From assembly GCA_003576905.1 (NCBI GenBank), contig QEVG01000042.1:1-32961 (forward strand): 32,961 nt of DNA, given 5' to 3'. Below, in pieces: positions 7,235 through 14,185 of this stretch. The notes beneath the pieces were generated by a model. The model was not told the DNA's origin. It saw only the letters and a list, made by a program, of their open reading frames with translations, and searched no databases. The position numbers were made by a program, and so were the translations under genes. Within the stretch, counting starts at the first letter, position 1. Each line of letters starts with the position of its first letter. The stretch is from Planctomycetota bacterium. GTDB taxonomy: Bacteria; Planctomycetota; Phycisphaerae; UBA1845; UTPLA1.

Positions 7235-9442
7235 GTGACCCGGACGCCCTCCATCTCCGTCGTCATCTGCACGCGAAACCGCCCGCAGGCGCTGGCGGAA
7301 ACGCTCGCGTCCATCTGGCCGCAGTCGCGCCGACCCGACGAACTGATCCTCATCGACGATGGTGATCTCGATGCCGCCGTCCGGGACGACGTGGCCGCGC
7401 ACTGCTCCCGCCTCGGCGTCCGCTTCCTCTGCGAGAAGAACGCGCGGCCCGGCCTGACGCCGGGGCGCAACCTCGCCGCCCGCCTTGCAACGGGCGACGT
7501 GCTGTTCTATCTCGATGACGACGTCACATGCCGGCCCGACTGCATCGAACGCGTAGCGGCGCTCTTCGCGGATCCGGCCATAGCCGGCGTGACCGCCACG
7601 ATCGAAGAGCCGCGCTTCGAGTGCTCGCGTTCCGCGCGGCTGTATCAGCTTGGATATCGAATCGCCGCGTGGTGGCGCATCGCTCCGCGCACGGGGCCGA
7701 AGGGGCCGCCGCCGCGGATTCTTGAACGCCCCTGGGTCGCCACCCGCGCCCGCTGGCTTTCAGGCGCGGCAATGGCCCTGCGCCGAACAATCGTCCTTGA
7801 GCACCCGTTCGACGAGAATCTCGTCGAATACGCGCTGGGAGAGGATCGCGAAATGGGCTACCGCCTCGCATCGAGGTACTGGCTGCTCGAGTCGAAGCTC
7901 GCCCGCGTCGTGCATCGCCGCGACGGCGCCGCCCGAACCGAAAACCGGCGGCTGGGCTACATGACCGTCCGAAACTACCTCTATATCCTCGGCAAGACCT
8001 GCACGATCGGAGTCGGCGAGCGGCTCCTTATCGCGTGGAGCCTGTTTGTCGTCGCCTGCATGCACCTCGCCTGGAGTCTTGGCCCCGGCCAAAGAGGTCA
8101 CTTTTCCTCGCTGTGGGGAATGCTCGAGGGATTGGCCGCATCCCTCCGCGATCTTTGCGCCGCCCGGACTCCGCGCGGAACGCCGAATCCCCGCCGTGGC
8201 GCGCGGCCCGACATCGCCACCCCTCCCCTGACCATCGCGAACAGCGGCCGGAACGCGACGCCCCCGCGAAACGTCCTGTTCGTCACCAACCGGCTCGAAC
8301 CCGGCGGGGCGGAATTGATGCTGTTAGCCCTTGTCAAGCGCCTCTCCGCGCATGGCATCCGCCCCCACATCCTCTGCCTCAAGGACGGAGGACCGCTTGC
8401 CCCGGAGTGCCGCAGCTTAGGCATTCCCGTGTATGAAAAGATTCTTGAGCACCGGACGGACGCCGCGGCCATTTGCCGCATAGGGGGAATCATCGCCGAC
8501 AGCGCCATCGACGCCGTCGTCGTCGCGCACAGCGGCGGCGACCGCATGTTCTGGGCCACCCTGGCCGCCGCGCTGTCGGGCACCCCGGTCGTCGTCTGGT
8601 CCCATTGGTTCCCCCTGCCGAATCAGCATCACTTCGAGCGCGCCAACCGCGCCCTCTATCGCCTCGTGCAGGTTTTTGTCGCCCTCGGCGAGCGCCAGCG
8701 CCAGGCGCTTATCCGCCACGAGTACGTGCCCGCCGGGCGAATCGCCGTCATCCCGAACGCCATCGAACTCGATCGCTTCCGCCGGCACGACGTTTCCCGC
8801 GCCGAGGCCCGCCGGCGGCTTGGCCTGGCCGACGACCAGATCGCCGTCGCAATCATTGCCAATCTGCGTAGAGAGAAGCGGCACGACGTCTTTATCCAGG
8901 CCGCGCGCAACCTCGCACCGCGCGACGCGCGACTTCGTTTCCTGGTCATCGGCGACGGACCGGGCCGCGACGCCGTGCAATCATGCGCAGCCGCCTCCGG
9001 TCTCGATCCCGAAGTTCTCCGGCTGTTGGGGCCCCGCAGCGACATCGTGGAAATCCTGCCCGCGATCGACATTTCCTGTCTGTGCAGCGATCAGGAGTGC
9101 TTCAGCGTCACCATGCTGGAAGCCGCCGCGGCGGGTGTACCCTTTATCGGGCCCGACTCCGGCTGCATGCCCGAGTTCCTCGAACACCGAAAAACCGGCT
9201 TGCTCATCGAGCCTGCCGACCCCATCCAACTGGCCGAAGCCATTGCAGAACTCGCGCGCGATTCGGACCTCCGAACCGCCATTGCCGATGCGGCACGTCG
9301 GAAAGTACTCATCGGCTACGGTATCGAAAAAATGTCCGAGGCTTTCGCAGACCTCCTCCGGGCGACCGCCGCCGCGCCTTCTTCGTCGGCGCAAATCGAC
9401 CGCGATCGTCCACGCCGCTTGCCGGAATTCGCCGCCGTCTGA
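7235..9442 (+). CDS. Bifunctional GT2-GT4 fusion glycosyltransferase
   Basis: One 735-residue reading frame carries two glycosyltransferases. Residues about 5-250 form a GT2 (GT-A fold) domain: 'SVVICTRNRPQALAETLASI', 'ELILIDDGD', the metal-binding 'FYLDDDV' and the 'YALGEDREMGYRL' segment. A hydrophobic stretch follows at about 264-285 ('LLIAWSLFVVACMHLAWSLG'), then a Pro/Arg-rich linker. Residues about 345-715 form a GT4 (GT-B fold) domain with 'NVLFVTNRLEPGGAELM', 'VAIIANLRREKRHDVFI' and an EX7E motif in 'QECFSVTMLEAAAAGVP'. The GTG at 7235 is chosen because GAGGG lies 7 bases upstream. Both domains keep their motifs, so both may add sugars to the same repeat unit. No frameshift is visible at the junction. 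Sugar specificity is unknown. Confidence 0.88.
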   Translation: MTRTPSISVVICTRNRPQALAETLASIWPQSRRPDELILIDDGDLDAAVRDDVAAHCSRLGVRFLCEKNARPGLTPGRNLAARLATGDVLFYLDDDVTCRPDCIERVAALFADPAIAGVTATIEEPRFECSRSARLYQLGYRIAAWWRIAPRTGPKGPPPRILERPWVATRARWLSGAAMALRRTIVLEHPFDENLVEYALGEDREMGYRLASRYWLLESKLARVVHRRDGAARTENRRLGYMTVRNYLYILGKTCTIGVGERLLIAWSLFVVACMHLAWSLGPGQRGHFSSLWGMLEGLAASLRDLCAARTPRGTPNPRRGARPDIATPPLTIANSGRNATPPRNVLFVTNRLEPGGAELMLLALVKRLSAHGIRPHILCLKDGGPLAPECRSLGIPVYEKILEHRTDAAAICRIGGIIADSAIDAVVVAHSGGDRMFWATLAAALSGTPVVVWSHWFPLPNQHHFERANRALYRLVQVFVALGERQRQALIRHEYVPAGRIAVIPNAIELDRFRRHDVSRAEARRRLGLADDQIAVAIIANLRREKRHDVFIQAARNLAPRDARLRFLVIGDGPGRDAVQSCAAASGLDPEVLRLLGPRSDIVEILPAIDISCLCSDQECFSVTMLEAAAAGVPFIGPDSGCMPEFLEHRKTGLLIEPADPIQLAEAIAELARDSDLRTAIADAARRKVLIGYGIEKMSEAFADLLRATAAAPSSSAQIDRDRPRRLPEFAAV

Positions 9443-9611
9443 CCTCTCTCGGCCTCTCTATGGGCCAATAATCATACGCCGCAATTGTCCGACGCCCGGT
9501 TGCTTCGTAGAGTTAAGCAGGGAACGGCAAACTCACGGAACGACGATTGTGCCGTCGTTCGAACAGCCGCACCCATTTCCAACCGATACTCCCACCGGCT
9601 GCGCGGGAGGC

Positions 9612-9660
9612 TTGGAATCCGCCGCGAATTTCGCTAAGCTAAGCAGCCAGGGAAGCTTAG
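9612..9660 (+). promoter_or_regulatory. Possible promoter and 5' hairpin before the GT4 gene
   Basis: The 222-base gap between the fusion gene and the GT4 gene is the largest inside the cluster. It holds TTGGAA at 9612-9617 and TAAGCT at 9635-9640 with a 17-base spacer, a weak sigma-70-like pair (4/6 and 3/6 matches). A perfect 7-bp inverted repeat, CTAAGCT (9634-9640) and AGCTTAG (9654-9660) with a 13-base loop, ends four bases before the ATG and would cover the ribosome site. The inverted repeat is seen directly; any control function is inference. Confidence 0.3.
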
Positions 9661-9664
9661 AAGC

Positions 9665-10852
9665 ATGCAGGCCCTTTATTCGCCAATCAGCCGCACGCGC
9701 CCGACCTCGGTCGTCCATTTCGTTTCGACGTTTAAGGTAAAGACCGATACCAAGTGGCTGCTGCACCTCGCTCGACACCTCGACCGATCAGTGTTTCGCC
9801 TGTCCGTCGCCTGCTTCTATGAGGGCGGTCCGATCCAGGCTCAGCTCGAAGCCCTCGGCGTCCAGACGCTTAACCTCGACGTACCCGCCGAACACGACCC
9901 GCGCGCCATCCTCCGCGCCCGAAACTACATTGAACAATGCGATGCCCAGATCGTTCATACGCACCTGCTTCGCGCCGACCTGATGGCCGGGCTTGCCGCG
10001 CGCTGGGCGGCCGTTCCCGTGATCATTTCGACCTGTTATGCCCTGGGCGAATACCGCCGCGAGAAAAAGCGGCGATCCGACCGCCTGCTCGACTCGGTAT
10101 GTTCCGCGCTTCCGACACACACACTCGCGGTCTCAAAGGCCGTCGCGTTCGACTGCATTACGCGCCTGCACATGGACCCGCAGGACGTGTCGGTCATTCA
10201 CACTGGCATTGACCCGCCGGAGGGCGATTTCTCCGCGGCCGCCTCCGAATTTCGCGCCGCCCACAACGCCGTCGGCCGTCCGCTCGTCCTGACCCTCTCG
10301 CGCCTCAGCTACGAAAAGGGCATCGACGTCTTGATCGACGCCGCCGACGAACTCCGCACGCGCGTCTCGGATGTTCGGATCGTCGTCCTCGGGGAAGGCC
10401 CCGACCGCGCCGCGCTGGAGCAGCGAATTGACCGCATGGGTCTCCGCGACGTCGTCACACTCGCCGGCTTCTGCCCGGACGTATGGCCCGCCCTCGCCGC
10501 TTCGGATGTTGTCTGCTTGCCGTCAAAATCAGAAGGCATGCCCAACGCCCTGCTCGAAGCCATGGCCATGCGAAAGCCCGTCGTCGCCAGCTTCGTCGGC
10601 GGCATTCCCGAAGCCGTCATCGACGAAGTGAACGGACTGCTCGCCGAACCGGGAGACGCGGCAGCGCTCGCGGCCGGCCTGGCGCGCTGTCTGACGGATC
10701 CGACATTCGCCGCGCGCCTCGGAGAGGCCGCGGCCCGCACCGTTCATGAAAAGTTCCTGGCAAAGGACGCCGTGGCCCGATACGCAGCGCTTTATCGACA
10801 GGAACTCTGTCGACGGAGATCCACGCGTGACTTCATCGCCGCCGCAAGTTGA
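9665..10852 (+). CDS. GT4-family glycosyltransferase
   Basis: This is a 395-residue GT-B fold glycosyltransferase. The N-terminal half carries 'VHFVSTFKVKTDTKWLLHLA' and the typical search-and-shelter segments 'QIVHTHLLRADLMAGLAA' and 'VSVIHTGIDPP'. The C-terminal half carries 'VLTLSRLSYEKGIDVLIDAA', 'IVVLGEGPDRAAL' and the EX7E motif in 'SEGMPNALLEAMAMRKPVV', which binds the donor nucleotide sugar. It is cytoplasmic or peripherally membrane-bound and should extend the lipid-linked repeat unit. The ATG lacks a strong ribosome site and is preceded by a small hairpin. Its 3' end overlaps the next gene by 26 bases. The family is clear; donor and acceptor are not. Confidence 0.9.
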   Translation: MQALYSPISRTRPTSVVHFVSTFKVKTDTKWLLHLARHLDRSVFRLSVACFYEGGPIQAQLEALGVQTLNLDVPAEHDPRAILRARNYIEQCDAQIVHTHLLRADLMAGLAARWAAVPVIISTCYALGEYRREKKRRSDRLLDSVCSALPTHTLAVSKAVAFDCITRLHMDPQDVSVIHTGIDPPEGDFSAAASEFRAAHNAVGRPLVLTLSRLSYEKGIDVLIDAADELRTRVSDVRIVVLGEGPDRAALEQRIDRMGLRDVVTLAGFCPDVWPALAASDVVCLPSKSEGMPNALLEAMAMRKPVVASFVGGIPEAVIDEVNGLLAEPGDAAALAAGLARCLTDPTFAARLGEAAARTVHEKFLAKDAVARYAALYRQELCRRRSTRDFIAAAS

Positions 10853-11639
10853 ACTCCCGCCGGCCGTCGAAGTCCTCGGCCTGCCCGTCCGTCCCCTTCG
10901 GACCGACGGGCTGATCGAGCTGCTGGCCCAGCGCGCCCGCGCCGGCCTGAAGACCACCGCGTGCTACGCCAACGCCCACACTGTGAACATGGCCGTTCGC
11001 GATCCCGACTTTCGCCGCGCGCTCGTCGATTCCGAAGTCCTCTACGCAGACGGCGCGTCCGTCGTCTGGGCCAGCCGCTACGCGGCGAAAAGGCTTCCGG
11101 AGCGGATGACCTCCGCCGACTACTTCCCCGCATTTGCACGGCGCTGCGCCGACCTCGGCTTGTCGCTCTACCTGCTCGGCGGCGTCGATGGAATCGCCGC
11201 CGCGGCCGCCGCGCGGCTGACCGCCGATATCCCGCGTTTGCGCATCGTCGGTATGCACCACGGGCATTTCGCCCTGGACTGCTCCGACGAAGTCATTACT
11301 GACATCAACTCCGCCCGGCCCGACGTACTCGTCGTGGGGATGTCGAGCCCGCGGCAGGAACTCTGGCTCGCGCGGCATGCGGGCGAGATTGAAACGCCGG
11401 TAAGATGGTGCGTGGGGGCCCTGTTCGATTATCTGGCCGGAGCCGAGAAACGCGCGCCGGCGTGGCTGTGCCGCATGGGCGGCGAATGGCTGTTTCGGCT
11501 GCTCGTCGACCCGCTCGGCAAATGGCGCAGGTATCTGCTGGGCAATCCACTCTTCGTGTGGAACACCCTGCGCTGGCGTGTGTCCCGGCGACGTGAGTTA
11601 TCGGCAACGCCCGAGGCGCTGAAGCTCACCAGGGGATAG
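10827..11639 (+). CDS. WecG/TagA/CpsF-family glycosyltransferase (GT26)
   Basis: The 270-residue protein has the marks of the WecG/TagA family, which transfers a sugar (ManNAcA or ManNAc in known members) to a lipid-linked first sugar. Visible motifs are 'CYANAHTVNMAV', 'LYADGASVVWASR' with the family Asp, 'RMTSADYFP', 'LYLLGGVDGIA' and 'DVLVVGMSSPRQELW', the last matching the conserved G-x-P-x-Q-E region. The GTG start has GGAG 8 bases upstream and overlaps the end of the GT4 gene, which indicates translational coupling. A start further upstream would need a much longer overlap and is less likely. It probably adds the second sugar after the phosphotransferase encoded by the next gene. Confidence 0.92.
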   Translation: MTSSPPQVELPPAVEVLGLPVRPLRTDGLIELLAQRARAGLKTTACYANAHTVNMAVRDPDFRRALVDSEVLYADGASVVWASRYAAKRLPERMTSADYFPAFARRCADLGLSLYLLGGVDGIAAAAAARLTADIPRLRIVGMHHGHFALDCSDEVITDINSARPDVLVVGMSSPRQELWLARHAGEIETPVRWCVGALFDYLAGAEKRAPAWLCRMGGEWLFRLLVDPLGKWRRYLLGNPLFVWNTLRWRVSRRRELSATPEALKLTRG

Positions 11640-11653
11640 AAGGGAAACGGAAA

Positions 11654-11678
11654 CGGACGCAGGCCGCCTCTGCGTCCG
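11654..11678 (+). promoter_or_regulatory. Perfect 9-bp inverted repeat in the gap before the sugar transferase gene
   Basis: CGGACGCAG (11654-11662) and CTGCGTCCG (11670-11678) form a GC-rich 9-bp stem with a 7-base loop. It lies 14 bases after the WecG-family stop and 85 bases before the next start. No T-run follows, so it is not a standard intrinsic terminator. It could be an attenuator, a transcript-processing site or an operator. The structure is direct observation; the role is unknown. Confidence 0.4.
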
Positions 11679-11763
11679 ATGAAGCATGGCCGCCGGTCGG
11701 CGGCAAGGAACGAGGAAGGGTTGAAGAGCCGCCCCAGCGCGGCCCTTCGGAAAGAAAGAAGCC

Positions 11764-12471
11764 ATGCAGCAGGCCAAACAGTCCGCCGCCGCGGTGGCCG
11801 TTCTCGACGCCGAACGCGGCTTTCGCCCCGCATCGCCGAAGGCGGTCCGCGCGCCGGCCGTTCGGCCCTGGTATCCGATCGCCGTCCGTGCGATCGACAT
11901 CGTCCTCGCCTCCCTCGCGCTCGTCCTGGCCGCCCCCATCATTCTTCTGGCCGCGATCGCCATCAAGCTGACCTCGCGCGGGCCGGCCTTCTTCCATCAA
12001 AAGCGCGCCGGGCTCCACCAGCGCCCCTTCACCATGTACAAGCTCCGCACGATGTACCAGGGAGCGGATGACGACAAGGAGCTGTTCCGCAAGTTCAATT
12101 CGCTTCCGACCGGCCCCTGCTTCAAGATGAAAAACGACCCGCGCGTCACTACCGTCGGCCGGTGGCTGCGCCGGTCGAGCATCGATGAACTGCCGCAGTT
12201 TCTTAATGTTCTCCTGGGCAACATGAGCCTCGTCGGACCGCGCCCGCTCCCGCTCGATGAAGTCCGCACCGACACCCCGGAGCAGAAGCTGCGTTTCACC
12301 GTCAAGCCGGGCATCACCTGCCTCTGGCAGGTCAGCGGTCGAACGGAGATCCCCTACGAGGAATGGCTCGCCCTCGACGTGTGGTACATCCGCAATCGCT
12401 CGCTCTCGCTCGACATGCAGATTCTGATCAAAACCGTCCCTGCCGTGCTCTCCGGCCGCGGAGCCTACTGA
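11764..12471 (+). CDS. Undecaprenyl-phosphate sugar phosphotransferase (bacterial sugar transferase, short PglC/WcaJ-C type)
   Basis: This 235-residue protein is a monotopic phosphoglycosyl transferase that starts a repeat unit by moving a sugar phosphate onto undecaprenyl phosphate at the inner membrane. After a variable N-terminus there is one hydrophobic segment at about residues 42-62 ('DIVLASLALVLAAPIILLAA'). The catalytic domain follows with 'KRAGLHQRPFTMYKLRTM', 'DPRVTTVGRWLRRSSIDELP', 'GNMSLVGPRPLP', 'PGITCLWQVSGR' and a C-terminal 'YIRNRSLSLDMQILIKT'. The length matches the short form without the extra N-terminal helices of WbaP. A purine-rich AAAGAAAGAAG stretch precedes the ATG. 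It is the last + strand gene of the cluster, and the next genes run the other way. Confidence 0.93.
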   Translation: MQQAKQSAAAVAVLDAERGFRPASPKAVRAPAVRPWYPIAVRAIDIVLASLALVLAAPIILLAAIAIKLTSRGPAFFHQKRAGLHQRPFTMYKLRTMYQGADDDKELFRKFNSLPTGPCFKMKNDPRVTTVGRWLRRSSIDELPQFLNVLLGNMSLVGPRPLPLDEVRTDTPEQKLRFTVKPGITCLWQVSGRTEIPYEEWLALDVWYIRNRSLSLDMQILIKTVPAVLSGRGAY

Positions 12472-12507
12472 CGCCGCACGGCCCCCAATCGATACCTTCG
12501 CGTCAAG

Positions 12508-12933
12508 TCACGAAACAGAGCTGATGGCGCCGTTCTGAAGGTACCGTATCGTCCGTTTGCGCCAAAACGGAATAAACAGCAGCACCACTTCGCTCTCAAC
12601 CTGCCATGCGCCGCCCGCCCTGGTTTCAACTCGCTACCGATAGTCGGTCGTCCCCCGCCGATACACGCAAAGCCTGATCTTTCCCGAGACTCCGGCGGCA
12701 AAACAGCGAAGCGAGGCTTCCTCATCCATGAATTGCTCGTGTCATCCCTCAAAGCCGACGATGTACCCGCCGTCAGCCGGCCAAAGCGCGGCATCGAATC
12801 CGGTGCGATCCGCCGCGCGAACGACAAGGTGGCAGCCTCCAGGGTCAGCGTGTATTGCGAACTCGACTGCAAGCCGCCGCCGCAGCCGATCAAGAAAGTG
12901 CTGCCCAACAGGGTCGATTTGGATCTTGGCCAT
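12508..12933 (-). pseudogene. Decayed planctomycete-type hypothetical gene with two in-frame stops at expected Trp positions
   Basis: Read on the minus strand from the ATG at 12933, one frame runs for 141 codons to TGA at 12508-12510, broken only by TGA at 12742-12744 and TAG at 12634-12636. The first 63 residues ('MAKIQIDPVGQHFLDRL' to 'GGYIVGFEG') are followed, after the TGA, by 'HEQFMDEEASLRCFAAGVSG' and 'IRLCVYRRGTTDYR'. After the TAG come 'RVETRAGGAWQVE' and 'LLFIPFWRKRTIRYLQN'. From memory, uncharacterised planctomycete proteins share the patterns 'GWHEHF', 'CFAFGLS', 'YRWxVE' and 'PFWRRRxVxYLQN', with Trp at both stop positions. Each stop is one G-to-A change from TGG. It lies 29 bases after the phosphoesterase gene, at the end of that operon. 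The function is unknown. Confidence 0.7.
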
Positions 12934-12962
12934 ACCCGCTCACCAGCCGCCCGGAGACAAGT

Positions 12963-13493
12963 TCAAACTCCAGGAGTCATCGCGGTATCCTCGAGCGGGA
13001 CCGCGCGCCCGGTGTCAATGCGCAGAACGCGAAGCGCTCCACTGACGAGGTCCAGCCGGGCACACGTCCTCGGGCGGGCCCGGTACAACGCGCCCGGGTT
13101 GATCATCCGGCAACCCCCGCACCGCGTGTCGGCGTACCGGTGGGTGTGCCCGTAAAAGAGGTAGTCCAGCCCGTTACCGCCCGCCGCCGTCGCGAAGCCC
13201 GGCTCGTGCCCGTGATATACCGCGATGCGCTTCCCTGCCAGTTCGATCCGCGTGTCCCGCTGAGGCCACCGAAGCCCTAGACCCTCCACGTACTTTCGAA
13301 TCGCCGGTGAAACGTCGTCACAGTTGCCCCATACAAAAGTGAACGCGTAGCCCGCCATCTCGGCAAGCACGTTCTCTCCGCACACATCGCCGCAGTGAAT
13401 ATAGTGCTCCGCCCCAAGCGACTTGAGCAGTGCCACCGCCCTGGCCGTCGCGGCCGCGTCGCCGTGGCTGTCCGACATGATACCGACGATCAT
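12963..13493 (-). CDS. YfcE/MJ0936-type metallophosphoesterase
   Basis: The 176-residue protein is a small calcineurin-like phosphoesterase. It shows the full set of metal-binding motifs: 'GIMSDSHGD' at the N-terminus, 'HCGDV', 'WGNCDD', 'YHGHEPG' and 'YGHTHRYAD'. Family members hydrolyse phosphodiesters or phosphomonoesters in the cytoplasm with Mn2+ or similar ions; the natural substrate is usually unknown. 'RCGGCRMINPGAL' near the end is also typical. The ATG at 13493 is preferred since GGGAG lies 8 bases upstream; the GTG three codons earlier overlaps that site. It lies 15 bases after mobA on the same strand, so it is probably co-transcribed with rpoN and mobA. Confidence 0.92.
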   Translation of the reverse strand: MIVGIMSDSHGDAAATARAVALLKSLGAEHYIHCGDVCGENVLAEMAGYAFTFVWGNCDDVSPAIRKYVEGLGLRWPQRDTRIELAGKRIAVYHGHEPGFATAAGGNGLDYLFYGHTHRYADTRCGGCRMINPGALYRARPRTCARLDLVSGALRVLRIDTGRAVPLEDTAMTPGV

Positions 13494-13508
13494 CGCGCTC
13501 ACTCCCGG

Positions 13509-14093
13509 CTACAGGGCCCCGCCGGCTGACGCCGCATCCTCCGGCCTGTTCCAGTTCTCCACGCCACGCGCTTCCCCTTCCGATAGCTCTATCATCGAAA
13601 CCCGCAACCCTTCCAGCAGCTTCATCATACCGAGCCGCCGCGCCGCGATCGCCCATCGAACTTTCGGCAGGATGCCCCCGCGATAAAGCCCGCAGCAAGG
13701 ATGCGCCCGCCGGACATTTCCGCCGGCTGTCACGAAAACCGCGGCTTCCGCCTCGCCGATCCCATCAGCCAGCCGCGACAGAAGCCCCGCCGTCACGTTC
13801 GGCATGTCGCACGCCAGCAGCAGGCAGCCTCGATCCGGCCGCGCCGCCAGAAGCGCTTCCAGCCCGCCGATCGGCCCCAGGCCGGGCGTCGCATCGGGAA
13901 TCACGGGGAGATGGCGGAGCGATTGGGGGACCTCGAAGGGCGGCTCGCCGATAAGCAGTGTTTCACCGGCGGCGGCGCCGGCCGCGGCACAGACGCGTTC
14001 GATAAGTGCCGCATTACCGGCACGCAGCAGTGCCTTGGGACGCCCCATGCGGCTGCTCGCGCCGCCGATCAGGATACCGGCCGATAGCTCCAT
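13509..14093 (-). CDS. mobA: Molybdenum cofactor guanylyltransferase (MobA family)
   Basis: The 194-residue protein starts with the nucleotidyltransferase loop 'GILIGGASSRMGRPKALL', the standard MobA-like GTP-binding signature (LAGGxSxRMG-x-DK). It continues with 'TPGLGPIGGLEALL' and the metal-binding 'LLACDMPNVTAGLL'. The 'HPCCGLY' segment corresponds to the family's 'PL-x-GLY' region. MobA links GMP to molybdopterin to form the guanine dinucleotide cofactor used by many molybdenum enzymes. MobB or molybdenum enzymes are not in the window, so a related nucleotidyltransferase role (MocA-like) cannot be excluded. The ATG at 14093 fits the family N-terminus; the frame is open further upstream but that part is unlike the family. 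It lies 92 bases downstream of rpoN and just before the phosphoesterase gene. Confidence 0.82.
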   Translation of the reverse strand: MELSAGILIGGASSRMGRPKALLRAGNAALIERVCAAAGAAAGETLLIGEPPFEVPQSLRHLPVIPDATPGLGPIGGLEALLAARPDRGCLLLACDMPNVTAGLLSRLADGIGEAEAAVFVTAGGNVRRAHPCCGLYRGGILPKVRWAIAARRLGMMKLLEGLRVSMIELSEGEARGVENWNRPEDAASAGGAL

Positions 14094-14185
14094 GCCGATA
14101 GGACTTTCAGAACGTCGCGCCTGCGGTGAAGAGAGCCGGCCGATCCGTGCCCGCGCGGCCGCGCGCTGCATCCGCCCGGATCGGG

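Noticed and set aside
5218-7470. 750-codon minus-strand frame opposite the polymerase, flippase and fusion genes
   Set aside because: Acidic and Gly-rich low-complexity shadow with no domain; it crosses three real genes.
12465-12908. 147-codon minus-strand frame with a lipobox-like start (TTG start, 'LIGCGGG')
   Set aside because: It is a shifted frame across the decayed hypothetical gene at 12508-12933, whose own frame gives conserved-looking sequence.
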